NCBI RefSeq assembly: GCF_001277195.1
Contig: NZ_CP012268.1
Location: 3,968,001-4,032,000, forward strand
Direction of reading: 5' to 3'
Origin: Cronobacter muytjensii ATCC 51329
Lineage (GTDB): Bacteria > Pseudomonadota > Gammaproteobacteria > Enterobacterales > Enterobacteriaceae
Length of the DNA: 64,000 nt
In this document: in pieces, positions 26,350 through 35,237 of the stretch
How the letters are laid out: every line of letters starts with the position of its first letter
How positions within the stretch are numbered: position 1 is the stretch's first letter
Notes under the pieces: model-generated
Databases searched by the model: none
What the model was told of the DNA's origin: nothing
The model's input: the letters and a program-made list of their open reading frames with translations, nothing else
Translations under genes and position numbers: made by a program

Positions 26350-26507
26350 ATGAAACTGCTGCGAAGTACCCTGTTCTGGTGCGTAGTAACGCTCTGTATC
26401 ACGTTGTTAGTATTTACATTTCTGCGCGTCATTCGCTGTGCGAACTGAGGCTGAAGGACGGGCAAAGGGAATTTGCTGCGTTTCTGGCTTACGAATCCGG
26501 TAAGTAG
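26350..26507 (+). pseudogene. hok: hok toxin gene with one-base frameshift
   Basis: Reading from ATG 26350 gives MKLLRSTLFWCVVTLCITLL, then VFTFLRVIRCAN and a stop, 32 residues. In the next frame the sequence from 26436 continues LCELRLKDGQREFAAFLAYE then SGK and stop, which is exactly the Hok C-terminal half. Adding one base near 26428-26435 would restore a 52-residue Hok, the normal length. The membrane helix is intact but the periplasmic domain with the conserved cysteine and AYES motif is lost. The leader, sok and the 3' hairpin are present, so the locus was a full hok/sok module. Sequencing error is an alternative explanation. Confidence 0.85.
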
Positions 26508-26574
26508 CAACCCGCAGGGCGGGGGTAACCCCGCCCTTTCAGGCCAGGCGAGACTGTGCGTGGCTATGCAGCCG

Positions 26575-26621
26575 AAAGCGCCTTTCTGACGCGCCGTCCG
26601 CCGATTAACGGGCGGCGCGTC
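26575..26621. repeat. GC-rich hairpin between hok and yidA
   Basis: GACGCGCCGTCCGCCG and its near complement CGGGCGGCGCGTC form a strong stem-loop just after the yidA stop on the minus strand. It may act as a terminator or mRNA end protector, though there is no long T run. Confidence 0.5.
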
Positions 26622-26627
26622 ACTCCA

Positions 26628-27440
26628 TTAACGCAGCGCGAATTTCTCAATAGCGTATGCGACGCCATCCTCCAGATTCGAGCGGGTCACGACGTTGGCG
26701 GCCTCTTTCACTGCATCGATGGCATTTTCCATCGCCACGCCGATGCCCGCGTATTCGATCATCGCAATATCGTTTTCCTGATCGCCTATTGCCATCACTT
26801 CCTCCGGCTGGATGTTTAAGACGTCAGCCAGTGATTTCACGCCGGTGCCTTTGGTGACGCGCTTATCGAGGATCTCAAGGAAATACGGCGCGCTTTTCAG
26901 CACCGTGTATTTCTCTTTTACTTCCTGCGGAATACGCGTGATAGCTTTGTCGAGGATCTCCGGCTCGTCGATCATCATCACCTTCAGAAAGGTCATGTTT
27001 GGGTCCATTTTTTCCGCTTCGCAGAACACCAGCGGAATGGTGGCGACAAAAGATTCATGCACGGTATAACGGCTGATATCGCGGTTCGCGGTATAGAGCG
27101 TGGTGCGGTCGAGCGCGTGGAAGTGCGAGCCGACCTCGCGTGAAAGTTGCTCCAGATAGCGATAATCGTCATAGTTGAGCGGTGTTTGCGCTACGGTGCT
27201 GCCGTCGCTTGCCTTTTGCACCAGCGCGCCGTTGTAGGTGATGCAGTAATCGCCCGGTTTATCCATATGCAACTCGCGCAGATAACTCTCCACGCCCGCA
27301 AAAGGCCGTCCGGTCGTCAGCACTACGTTGATGCCCTGTTCACGGGCGGCGGCAATGGCGTTTTTTACGCCCGGTGAGATGGTGTGATCGGGCAGCAATA
27401 AAGTGCCATCCATGTCAATTGCGATAAGTTTGATAGCCAT
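26628..27440 (-). CDS. yidA: HAD-family sugar phosphatase YidA
   Basis: A 270-residue Cof-type (HAD IIB) phosphatase acting on sugar phosphates such as erythrose 4-phosphate in E. coli. HAD motif I is IAIDMDGTLL, motif II LTTGRPF, motif IV AIGDQENDIAMIEYAG, all intact. It lies between dgoR/hok and gyrB as in K-12, except that yidB is missing downstream. Confidence 0.95.
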   Translation of the reverse strand: MAIKLIAIDMDGTLLLPDHTISPGVKNAIAAAREQGINVVLTTGRPFAGVESYLRELHMDKPGDYCITYNGALVQKASDGSTVAQTPLNYDDYRYLEQLSREVGSHFHALDRTTLYTANRDISRYTVHESFVATIPLVFCEAEKMDPNMTFLKVMMIDEPEILDKAITRIPQEVKEKYTVLKSAPYFLEILDKRVTKGTGVKSLADVLNIQPEEVMAIGDQENDIAMIEYAGIGVAMENAIDAVKEAANVVTRSNLEDGVAYAIEKFALR

Positions 27441-27744
27441 GAGTTCCCCTGCATAAATGAGCCTTTTGGCATGCTAACGCGATTGTGCTCAAAAAACAGT
27501 AGCAGCCGGGGCGAGAAAAGGGGATGAATCTGCGGGGAAAATGCCGGTTAATGCGCCGGTTAAAGAGAAAGGAAGCGCGGGTTAACGGCGATGATGACGC
27601 GCGCGAGGCAAGTGTGCAGCGTTAAGCCGCCCTGCGCCCGATGGCGAATATAAATGATAAAGGCGGGTGCGCTACGCTTACCCGCCCTAAATACACACTG
27701 CGCGCGTAGGCGGGTAAGCGAAGCGCCACCCGCCACAACGGCTA
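27441..27744. repeat. yidA-gyrB intergenic region with paired REP-like palindromes
   Basis: Two inverted palindromes of one family, GGCGGGTGCGCTACGCTTAC with CCGCC (27662-27686) and GGCGGGTAAGCGAAGCGCCA with CCCGCC (27709-27734), face each other just after the gyrB stop, a BIME-like arrangement. The rest of this 304-base spacer has no gene; K-12 carries yidB here. Confidence 0.75.
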
Positions 27745-30159
27745 TCAGATATCGATGTTCGCCGCTTTCAGGGCGTTTTCTTCGATAAAGGCGCGGCGCG
27801 GTTCAACGGCGTCGCCCATCAGCGTTGTGAAGAGCTGGTCGGCGGCAATCGCGTCTTTGACGGTAACGCGCAGCATACGGCGGCTTTCCGGATCCATCGT
27901 GGTTTCCCACAGCTGCTCCGGGTTCATCTCGCCGAGACCTTTATAACGCTGAATCGAGAGACCGCGACGGGACTCTTTCACCAGCCAGTCCAGCGCCTGC
28001 TCGAAGCTCGCTACCGGCTGACGGCGTTCGCCGCGCTCAATAAACGCATCTTCTTCGATCAGACCGCGCAGCTTCTCGCCGAGCGTGCAGAGACGACGGT
28101 ATTCGCCGCCGGTCACGAACTCGTGGTCGAGCACGTAATCGGTGTCGACGCCGTGGGTACGCACGCGCACCACTGGCTCGAAACGACGCGTTTCAGCGTT
28201 TTCACGAATGTCGTACTTCCAGACGCTACCGTGCTGCTCGTTTTCATTAAGCGTGGTGATAAGCGCGGAGACCCAGCGGGTCACGTTCGCTTCATCGGCC
28301 AGCGCCTCTTCCGTCAGCGTCGGCTGATAGACCAGCTCTTTTAGCAGCGCGCGCGGGTAGCGGCGCTCCATGCGGTTGATCATCTTCTGCGCGCCGTTGT
28401 ACTCAGACACCAGCTTCTCCAGCACTTCGCCGGCGATAGCAGGGGCGCTCGCGTTCGCATGCAGCGTCGCGCCGTCCAGCGCGATGGAGATCTGATACTG
28501 ATCCATCGCTTCGTCGTCTTTAATGTACTGTTCTTGTTTGCCTTTCTTCACTTTATACAGCGGCGGCTGCGCGATATAGACGTGACCGCGTTCGATGATT
28601 TCCGGCATCTGACGATAGAAGAAGGTCAACAGCAGCGTACGGATGTGCGAGCCGTCGACGTCCGCATCGGTCATGATGATGATGCTGTGATAGCGCAGCT
28701 TATCCGGGTTGTATTCGTCACGGCCAATGCCGCAGCCAAGCGCGGTGATAAGCGTCGCGACTTCCTGGGAAGAGAGCATCTTGTCAAAGCGCGCTTTCTC
28801 CACGTTCAGGATTTTCCCTTTCAGCGGCAGGATCGCCTGATTCTTACGGTTACGGCCCTGTTTTGCAGAACCGCCCGCGGAGTCCCCTTCCACCAGGTAG
28901 AGTTCGGAGTGCGCCGGGTCGCGCTCCTGGCAGTCCGCCAGTTTGCCCGGCAGGCCTGCGAGATCCAGCGCGCCTTTACGACGGGTCATTTCACGCGCTT
29001 TACGGGCCGCTTCACGGGCGCGCGCGGCGTCGATGATTTTGCCGACCACGATTTTGGCGTCGTTAGGGTTTTCCAGCAGGTATTCCGCCAGCAGTTCGTT
29101 CATCTGCTGTTCAACCGCCGATTTCACCTCGGAGGAGACCAGTTTGTCTTTGGTCTGGGAGGAGAATTTCGGATCCGGCACTTTTACGGAAACCACAGCG
29201 ATCAGACCTTCGCGCGCGTCATCGCCGGTGGCGCTGACTTTCGCTTTTTTGCTGTAGCCCTCTTTATCCATATAGGCGTTCAGCGTACGGGTCATCGCCG
29301 CACGGAAGCCCGCCAGGTGCGTACCGCCGTCGCGCTGCGGAATGTTGTTGGTAAAGCAGTAGATGTTTTCCTGGAAACCGTCGTTCCACTGCAGCGCCAC
29401 TTCCACGCCGATACCGTCTTTCTCAGTGGAGAAATAGAAAATGTTCGGGTGGATCGGCGTTTTGTTCTTGTTGAGGTACTCAACAAACGCCTTGATGCCG
29501 CCTTCGTAATGGAAATGATCCTCTTTGCCGTCGCGTTTATCGACGAGACGAATAGAGACGCCGGAGTTCAGGAACGACAGCTCGCGCAGGCGCTTTGCCA
29601 GGATGTCATATTCAAATTCGGTGACGTTGGTAAAGGTTTCGTGGCTTGGCCAGAAGCGGACCTGAGTACCGGTCTGTTCGGTGTCGCCGGTCACAGCCAG
29701 CGGCGCTTGCGGTACGCCATGCACGTAAGTCTGCTGGTGGATTTTGCCTTCGCGGCGGATAACCAGTTCCAGCTTCTGCGACAGGGCGTTTACGACGGAA
29801 ACGCCTACCCCGTGCAGACCGCCGGAGACTTTATAAGAGTTATCATCAAATTTACCGCCCGCATGCAGAACGGTCATGATAACTTCCGCCGCCGAAACGC
29901 CTTCTTCCGGGTGAATACCGGTCGGAATGCCGCGCCCGTCATCCGATACCGAGACAGAGTTATCGGCATGAATGGTCACGACGATATCTTTACAGTGACC
30001 CGCGAGCGCTTCGTCGATAGCGTTATCTACCACCTCGAATACCATGTGGTGCAGACCGGTGCCGTCATCCGTATCGCCGATATACATACCCGGGCGCTTA
30101 CGCACCGCATCCAGCCCTTTCAGGACTTTGATACTGGAGGAGTCATAAGAATTCGACAT
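27745..30159 (-). CDS. gyrB: DNA gyrase subunit B
   Basis: ATPase subunit of gyrase, which introduces negative supercoils. The 804-residue product has the GHKL ATPase domain (VVDNAIDEALAG, DDGRGIP, GGLHGVGVSVVNALS), transducer, and TOPRIM domain (EGDSAGGSAKQGRNR, MTDADVDGSHIRTLL), with the proteobacterial insert and C-terminal end MDPESRRMLRV. ATG 30159 is the start; a TTG lies one codon upstream. It is the last gene of the dnaA-dnaN-recF-gyrB operon. Confidence 0.98.
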   Translation of the reverse strand: MSNSYDSSSIKVLKGLDAVRKRPGMYIGDTDDGTGLHHMVFEVVDNAIDEALAGHCKDIVVTIHADNSVSVSDDGRGIPTGIHPEEGVSAAEVIMTVLHAGGKFDDNSYKVSGGLHGVGVSVVNALSQKLELVIRREGKIHQQTYVHGVPQAPLAVTGDTEQTGTQVRFWPSHETFTNVTEFEYDILAKRLRELSFLNSGVSIRLVDKRDGKEDHFHYEGGIKAFVEYLNKNKTPIHPNIFYFSTEKDGIGVEVALQWNDGFQENIYCFTNNIPQRDGGTHLAGFRAAMTRTLNAYMDKEGYSKKAKVSATGDDAREGLIAVVSVKVPDPKFSSQTKDKLVSSEVKSAVEQQMNELLAEYLLENPNDAKIVVGKIIDAARAREAARKAREMTRRKGALDLAGLPGKLADCQERDPAHSELYLVEGDSAGGSAKQGRNRKNQAILPLKGKILNVEKARFDKMLSSQEVATLITALGCGIGRDEYNPDKLRYHSIIIMTDADVDGSHIRTLLLTFFYRQMPEIIERGHVYIAQPPLYKVKKGKQEQYIKDDEAMDQYQISIALDGATLHANASAPAIAGEVLEKLVSEYNGAQKMINRMERRYPRALLKELVYQPTLTEEALADEANVTRWVSALITTLNENEQHGSVWKYDIRENAETRRFEPVVRVRTHGVDTDYVLDHEFVTGGEYRRLCTLGEKLRGLIEEDAFIERGERRQPVASFEQALDWLVKESRRGLSIQRYKGLGEMNPEQLWETTMDPESRRMLRVTVKDAIAADQLFTTLMGDAVEPRRAFIEENALKAANIDI

Positions 30160-30187
30160 CAACGTTTCTCGCTCATTTTAACTTGGG

Positions 30188-31261
30188 TTAATCCGTTATT
30201 TTACCCTGATCGACAGCGAACATCTTCGAATTTTTGTCCGTCATGTCGAGAATATGTTCGGCGCTAATCGCGCTGACAAAGACTTGCGACTGCGTAGCCT
30301 TCAGGCGCTGCGCCAGAAGCCCACGTCGGGCGTCGTCGAGTTCAGAGGCAAAATCATCTATCAGATAAAGACAGCGTCGTCCGCTTTCTCGGGTGAGAAA
30401 CTCACCCTGCGCCAGACGCAGCGCGCACATCAGCAGCTTGAGCTGCCCGCGCGACAGCGTATCTTCCACCGGCGCGCCGTCGGCGCGAATGCGAAAATCA
30501 GCCTTATGCGGGCCGTGCGCGGTATAGGTCAGCATCCGGTCGCGCTCAAAACCGCGCTCCAGCACGTCGGCATAGTCGCTCTCTTTCTCCCAGCCGCGCT
30601 GGAAAGAAAAGGTAAGCGTAAATTCCGGCAAAAACTGAGCGCAGGTATCAGCCATATCGTGGGCGATCGCCTCGCTGTAGCTGGCGCGCCACTGACTTAT
30701 CTGTTCGGCCAACGGGACCAGTTCGCGGTCCCACGGGCGCAGTTGTTCATAGCGGGTCACCTGTCGCAGCGCGGCATTGCGCTGTTTGAGCAGGCGCTTT
30801 AAGTTGCTCCAGGCGACAAAAAAGCCTGGCTCGTTATGGAAGCATCCCCAGTCGAGGAACGCTCTTCTGTATTTGGGGCCGCCGCCGAGCAAAGTAAACC
30901 CCTCAGGGGTAATTAATTGCATCGGCATCAGTTGCGCCAGCTCAGCCACTTTGTGGCCGTCGCTGCCGTCGATACGCACCGTGCTGTCGCCGTTGCGATC
31001 TTTTGTGAGACCGACCGACACTTCACGCTCGTCGCCCTGCAACCGCCCGTGGAGAATAAAAGCATCCTGCTCGTGGCGGATCACTCGCCCGATTTGCAGA
31101 CTGCGAAACGCGCGCCCGTGGCCCAGCGTGTAAATCGCTTCCAGCACGCTGGTTTTTCCGCTGCCGTTAGCGCCAACCAGAAAGTTGAAACCGGGAGAGA
31201 GCGCGAGATCCGCGTTTTCGATATTGCGGAAATCTTTGATGAGTAAACGGGATAGCGACAT
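30188..31261 (-). CDS. recF: DNA repair ATPase RecF
   Basis: RecF loads RecA at gapped DNA with RecO and RecR. The 357-residue SMC-like ATPase has Walker A GANGSGKTS (30-38), the signature loop LSRGQLKLLMCALRLAQ and Walker B YLIDDFASELDD. It is 28 bases before gyrB, and separated from dnaN by 139 bases holding a palindromic repeat, whereas in E. coli dnaN and recF are directly adjacent. Confidence 0.97.
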   Translation of the reverse strand: MSLSRLLIKDFRNIENADLALSPGFNFLVGANGSGKTSVLEAIYTLGHGRAFRSLQIGRVIRHEQDAFILHGRLQGDEREVSVGLTKDRNGDSTVRIDGSDGHKVAELAQLMPMQLITPEGFTLLGGGPKYRRAFLDWGCFHNEPGFFVAWSNLKRLLKQRNAALRQVTRYEQLRPWDRELVPLAEQISQWRASYSEAIAHDMADTCAQFLPEFTLTFSFQRGWEKESDYADVLERGFERDRMLTYTAHGPHKADFRIRADGAPVEDTLSRGQLKLLMCALRLAQGEFLTRESGRRCLYLIDDFASELDDARRGLLAQRLKATQSQVFVSAISAEHILDMTDKNSKMFAVDQGKITD

Positions 31262-31294
31262 GATTCATTCTTAGCCAGGGCGTTATCGGCGCAG

Positions 31295-31377
31295 TTATTC
31301 TGGTTTCGGCCAGCGCGCAGCAACCGGAGTGTACTGAAGTACGTGAGGATTGCGAGCACTGCCCGGAGCCAGAATAA
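31295..31377. repeat. Palindromic repeat element inserted between dnaN and recF
   Basis: An 83-base imperfect palindrome with perfect 9-base ends TTATTCTGG and CCAGAATAA, and a central GTGTACTGAAGTACGTGAGG hairpin. The style is that of short mobile intergenic repeats of enterobacteria, of the same kind as the ERIC element at 22.4 kb but not the same sequence. Confidence 0.68.
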
Positions 31378-31400
31378 CAAGTAAGATAGCCCGATATTTT

Positions 31401-32501
31401 CTAAAGCCTCATGGGCATGACGACATAGGCTGCGGATGTACTCGCCGCGTCTTCAATCTGCACGCTCGACACTGAATCCGTCAGCAGAATGCGCACATTC
31501 TCGCACTTCAGCGCGTTAAGCACGTCCAGCACATAACTGACGTTAAAGCCGATTTCCATCTCCGTGCCCGCGTAGGTGACGTCGAGGATCTCTTCCGCCT
31601 CTTCCTGTTCCGGGTTATTGGCGGTGATTTTCAGCTGGTTTTCGCTCACATACAGACGCACGCCGCGGAATTTCTCATTCGAGAGGATCGCCGCGCGGGC
31701 AAACGCCTGCTTGAGGATATCGCAGCCGGCTTCCAGCGTTTTGTCCGGGTTTTTCGGCAGTACGCGGCGATAATCCGGGAAGCGGCCGTCGACCAGTTTC
31801 GAGGTAAAGATAAAATCGCCGACGTGCGCGCGGATATTGTTGCTGCCTATCTGAATACGCAGCGGGGCGTCGCCGCCGTCGAGCATACGCATCAGCTCCA
31901 GCACGCCTTTACGCGGCACAATCACCGAATGGTTCGGTAATGGCTGGCCAACCGGCATTGAGCAAACCGCCAGACGGTGGCCGTCAGTCGCCACAGTACG
32001 CAGATCTTCGCCTTCGGTTTCAAACAGCATACCGTTGAGGTAGTAACGGACATCCTGATGCGCCATCGAAAATTGCGTGGCCTCGATCAGACGCTTCATG
32101 GTCGCCTGGGCAAGCGTGAATTCCACTTCGCTCTGCCAGTCGTCCAGATTCGGGAAATCCGCCGCAGGCAGCGTGGAGAGCGAAAAACGGCTGCGCCCCG
32201 AGCTCACCCGCATGCGGTCGCCATCCAGTTGAACGGCGATTTCCGCGCCTTCCGGCAGGCCGCGGCAGATATCAAAGAATTTACGGGCCGGTACGGTAGT
32301 GGCGCCTGGCTCGTGCGGCTGCACCAACGCGACGCGCGCCACCATCTCCATTTCCAGATCGGTGCCGGTCAGCGACAGCGCACCGTCCGCGACCTGGAGC
32401 AACAGGTTGCCGAGAATAGGCAGCGTCGGACGGCCGCCCAGCGGGCCGCTGACCTGCTGGAGCGGCTTTAATAAATGTTCACGTTCAACGGTAAATTTCA
32501 T
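31401..32501 (-). CDS. dnaN: DNA polymerase III beta clamp DnaN
   Basis: The ring-shaped sliding clamp that tethers replicative polymerases. The 366-residue length is exact for the family and the ends MKFTVEREHLLKPLQQVSGP and YVVMPMRL are typical. It starts 4 bases after the dnaA stop and is co-transcribed with it. Confidence 0.98.
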   Translation of the reverse strand: MKFTVEREHLLKPLQQVSGPLGGRPTLPILGNLLLQVADGALSLTGTDLEMEMVARVALVQPHEPGATTVPARKFFDICRGLPEGAEIAVQLDGDRMRVSSGRSRFSLSTLPAADFPNLDDWQSEVEFTLAQATMKRLIEATQFSMAHQDVRYYLNGMLFETEGEDLRTVATDGHRLAVCSMPVGQPLPNHSVIVPRKGVLELMRMLDGGDAPLRIQIGSNNIRAHVGDFIFTSKLVDGRFPDYRRVLPKNPDKTLEAGCDILKQAFARAAILSNEKFRGVRLYVSENQLKITANNPEQEEAEEILDVTYAGTEMEIGFNVSYVLDVLNALKCENVRILLTDSVSSVQIEDAASTSAAYVVMPMRL

Positions 32502-32505
32502 AGCG

Positions 32506-33891
32506 TCACGAAGATAATGTTCTGATTAAATTGGAGAAATCTTCTTTGATATCGTGGCTTTCCTCACGCAGCTGCTCTATCTTGCGACAGGCGTGCAGCA
32601 CCGTGGTGTGGTCGCGGCCGCCAAACGCATCGCCGATTTCCGGCAGACTGTGGTTGGTCAGCTCTTTGGCGAGCGCCATCGCCATCTGGCGCGGACGCGC
32701 GACCGAGCGGGAGCGCCGCTTGGAGAGCAAATCCGCCACCTTGATCTTGTAGTACTCCGCCACCGTCTTTTGAATATTGTCGATAGTGACCAGTTTTTCC
32801 TGGAGCGCCAGCAGATCGCGCAGCGCCTCGCGCACAAAATCGATAGTAATGGCGCGACCAGTAAAGTTGGCGTTGGCGATGACACGGTTCAGCGCGCCTT
32901 CGAGCTCACGCACGTTGGATCGCAGACGCTTGGCAATAAAGAAGGCGACTTCGCCTGGCAGACGGATATCGTTCTCATCCGCCTTTTTCATCAGGATCGC
33001 CACGCGAGTTTCTAACTCCGGTGGCTCAATAGCTACCGTGAGACCCCAGCCGAAGCGCGATTTCAGACGATCCTCAACCCCATTGATCTCTTTTGGATAA
33101 CGATCCGAGGTAAGGATGATCTGCTGATTACCTTCCAGCAGGGCGTTAAAGGTGTGGAAAAACTCTTCCTGGGATCGCTCTTTATTGGCGAAGAACTGAA
33201 TATCGTCAATAAGCAGCGCATCCACCGAACGGTAGTAGCGTTTGAACTCTTCGATGGCGTTGTTTTGCAGCGCTTTCACCATGTCCTGCACGAAACGCTC
33301 GGAGTGCATATAGACGACTTTGGCATTGGGCTTGCGCGCCATGATGCCGTTGCCGACCGCATGTAGCAGGTGCGTTTTACCAAGACCCGTGCCGCCATAA
33401 AGGAAGAGCGGGTTATACGCGCCGCCGGGGTTATCCGCCACCTGACGCGCCGCCGCGCGGGCCAGCTGGTTGGATTTACCCTCAACGAAGTTATCAAAAG
33501 TGTGTTTGACGTTGACGTTAGAGCGGTAGGACGGCTCCGCCGGCGCGGGCACGTTGTCCCACGCCGGGCGCACAGGTGCCGCGGCGGGCGCGGCCTGCGC
33601 CGGCTTTACCGCCTGGCTTGCAGGCGCTGGCGTCGTCTGGGTCAGCGGTTTAGTGCCAACTTCAAAGCGCAGCAGCGGCGCGTCAGAGCCGCAGAAATCA
33701 TTCAGCAATCCGTTGATATTATTGAGGTATTTGTCCCTTACCCAATCGAGCACAAACCGGTTTGGCGCATACAAAGCCAGCGTGTTATCGCTCAGTTCCG
33801 CCTGTAGGGGGCGTATCCACATGCTGAATTCAGTGGCTGGTAACTCATCCTGCAATCGGGCAAGACACTGCTGCCAAAGCGAAAGTGACAC
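32506..33891 (-). CDS. dnaA: Chromosomal replication initiator DnaA
   Basis: DnaA-ATP opens oriC. The 461-residue product has domain I (MSLSLWQQCLARLQDELPAT), an alanine/proline-rich domain II (about 85-125), the AAA+ domain with Walker A GGTGLGKTH (about 166-174) and Walker B LLIDDIQFF, and the DNA-binding domain with GGRDHTTVLHACRKI. The start is the GTG at 33891, as in E. coli; an ATG 75 bases upstream lacks conservation. Confidence 0.97.
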   Translation of the reverse strand: MSLSLWQQCLARLQDELPATEFSMWIRPLQAELSDNTLALYAPNRFVLDWVRDKYLNNINGLLNDFCGSDAPLLRFEVGTKPLTQTTPAPASQAVKPAQAAPAAAPVRPAWDNVPAPAEPSYRSNVNVKHTFDNFVEGKSNQLARAAARQVADNPGGAYNPLFLYGGTGLGKTHLLHAVGNGIMARKPNAKVVYMHSERFVQDMVKALQNNAIEEFKRYYRSVDALLIDDIQFFANKERSQEEFFHTFNALLEGNQQIILTSDRYPKEINGVEDRLKSRFGWGLTVAIEPPELETRVAILMKKADENDIRLPGEVAFFIAKRLRSNVRELEGALNRVIANANFTGRAITIDFVREALRDLLALQEKLVTIDNIQKTVAEYYKIKVADLLSKRRSRSVARPRQMAMALAKELTNHSLPEIGDAFGGRDHTTVLHACRKIEQLREESHDIKEDFSNLIRTLSS

Positions 33892-34102
33892 GGCGGACTC
33901 CACTCGAACAAAAGTCGATAAAAGACGAAGACTGAAACATTCATGATTGTTGACACACGCCGACAAGCCCCGAGCCGGGAGGCGTGCGAACCGCTATTTG
34001 CGGTTTTTACCCGATGCCTGAGATCAGGGATCCCGATCGGGACCGCGGATCATAGCCTAAAGCGAGACAGAGATCTCCTGTTTCTCACAGATTCTTCCCG
34101 AT

Positions 34103-34111
34103 TTATCCACA
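34103..34111 (+). promoter_or_regulatory. DnaA box
   Basis: Perfect high-affinity DnaA box TTATCCACA in the dnaA promoter region, consistent with autoregulation. Confidence 0.85.
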
Positions 34112-34368
34112 GGGCCGCGTCAGGACGCTTAAGTGTAATCGATCCTTTCATGGCTGCGGCACGATTTGACCGGCATATCGGAAAAATTAATGACGATCGC
34201 GAAAATTTCGCTTTATCGATCTAACGAAGATCCCGCGCGATCCTTGCGCTTTGCCGGCGAGCCCGTATAATTCCCCACCCGGTGCGTAAAGCGCGGTTTA
34301 TCGCCTGAATTTTGCGTGTTTTTTATCCTCTGATTGAGGTGAAAAGCGCGGGAAATAAGGAAAGTGAA

Positions 34369-34397
34369 TTGACTCCGGAGTGTACAATTATTACAAT
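34369..34397 (+). promoter_or_regulatory. rpmH promoter
   Basis: TTGACT, a 17-base spacer, and TACAAT form a near-consensus sigma-70 promoter. The sequence is almost the same as the main rpmH promoter of E. coli. Confidence 0.85.
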
Positions 34398-34487
34398 CCG
34401 GCCTCTTTAATCGTCGATTACTTTGGCGTAAGTCGTCCGGCAGGCCGTTCGCGCATACGCAAAGTCAGTGAATTTATTCAAGTTTAG

Positions 34488-34640
<153 letters not shown>

Positions 34641-34654
34641 TAGCTAACCCCTTA

Positions 34655-35014
34655 GTGGTTAAGCTCGCATTTCCCAGGGAGTTACGTTTGTTAACTCCCG
34701 CTCATTTCACCTTCGTCTTCCAGCAGCCACAACGGGCTGGCACGCCGCAAATCACCATCCTCGGCCGCCTTAATTCGCTGGGGCATCCCCGCATCGGTCT
34801 TACCGTCGCCAAGAAAAACGTCAAACGCGCCCATGAACGCAATCGGATTAAACGTCTGACGCGTGAAAGCTTCCGTTTACGTCAGCATGAACTTCCGCCT
34901 ATGGATTTCGTGGTGGTGGCGAAGCGCGGGATTGCCGACCTCGATAACCGGGAGCTTTCGGAAGCTTTGGAAAAATTATGGCGTCGTCATTGTCGCCTGG
35001 TTCGCGGCTCCTGA
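34655..35014 (+). CDS. rnpA: Ribonuclease P protein component
   Basis: The protein cofactor of RNase P, needed for tRNA 5' maturation. 119 residues, GTG start at 34655, with the RNR motif in KKNVKRAHERNRIKRLTRES. It follows rpmH by 14 bases and overlaps yidD by 37 bases, as in E. coli. Confidence 0.97.
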   Translation: MVKLAFPRELRLLTPAHFTFVFQQPQRAGTPQITILGRLNSLGHPRIGLTVAKKNVKRAHERNRIKRLTRESFRLRQHELPPMDFVVVAKRGIADLDNRELSEALEKLWRRHCRLVRGS

Positions 35015-35235
35015 TAGCCCTCATCCGGGTCTATCAACGCTTCATTAGTCCGCTTCTCGGGCCGCATTGCCGTTTTCACCCCACCTGTTCGCAGTACGGA
35101 ATTGAGGCATTGCGCAGGTTTGGGGTGTTAAAAGGCAGTTGGTTGACAGTGAAACGCGTATTAAAATGCCACCCTTTGAACCCGGGTGGAGACGACCCCG
35201 TCCCGCCAGGACCTTTTGATACCAGAGAACACTAA
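34978..35235 (+). CDS. yidD: Membrane protein insertion efficiency factor YidD
   Basis: An 85-residue inner-membrane-associated protein that helps YidC-dependent insertion. The cysteine-containing core PLLGPHCRFHPTCSQYGIEA and the C-terminal HPLNPGGDDPVP are the family signature. It overlaps rnpA by 37 bases and ends 2 bases before yidC. Confidence 0.95.
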   Translation: MASSLSPGSRLLIALIRVYQRFISPLLGPHCRFHPTCSQYGIEALRRFGVLKGSWLTVKRVLKCHPLNPGGDDPVPPGPFDTREH

Positions 35236-35237
35236 CG

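Noticed and set aside
28459..30267. Plus-strand reading frame of 602 codons over gyrB
   Set aside because: Fully antisense to gyrB; composition is that of a reverse-frame shadow.
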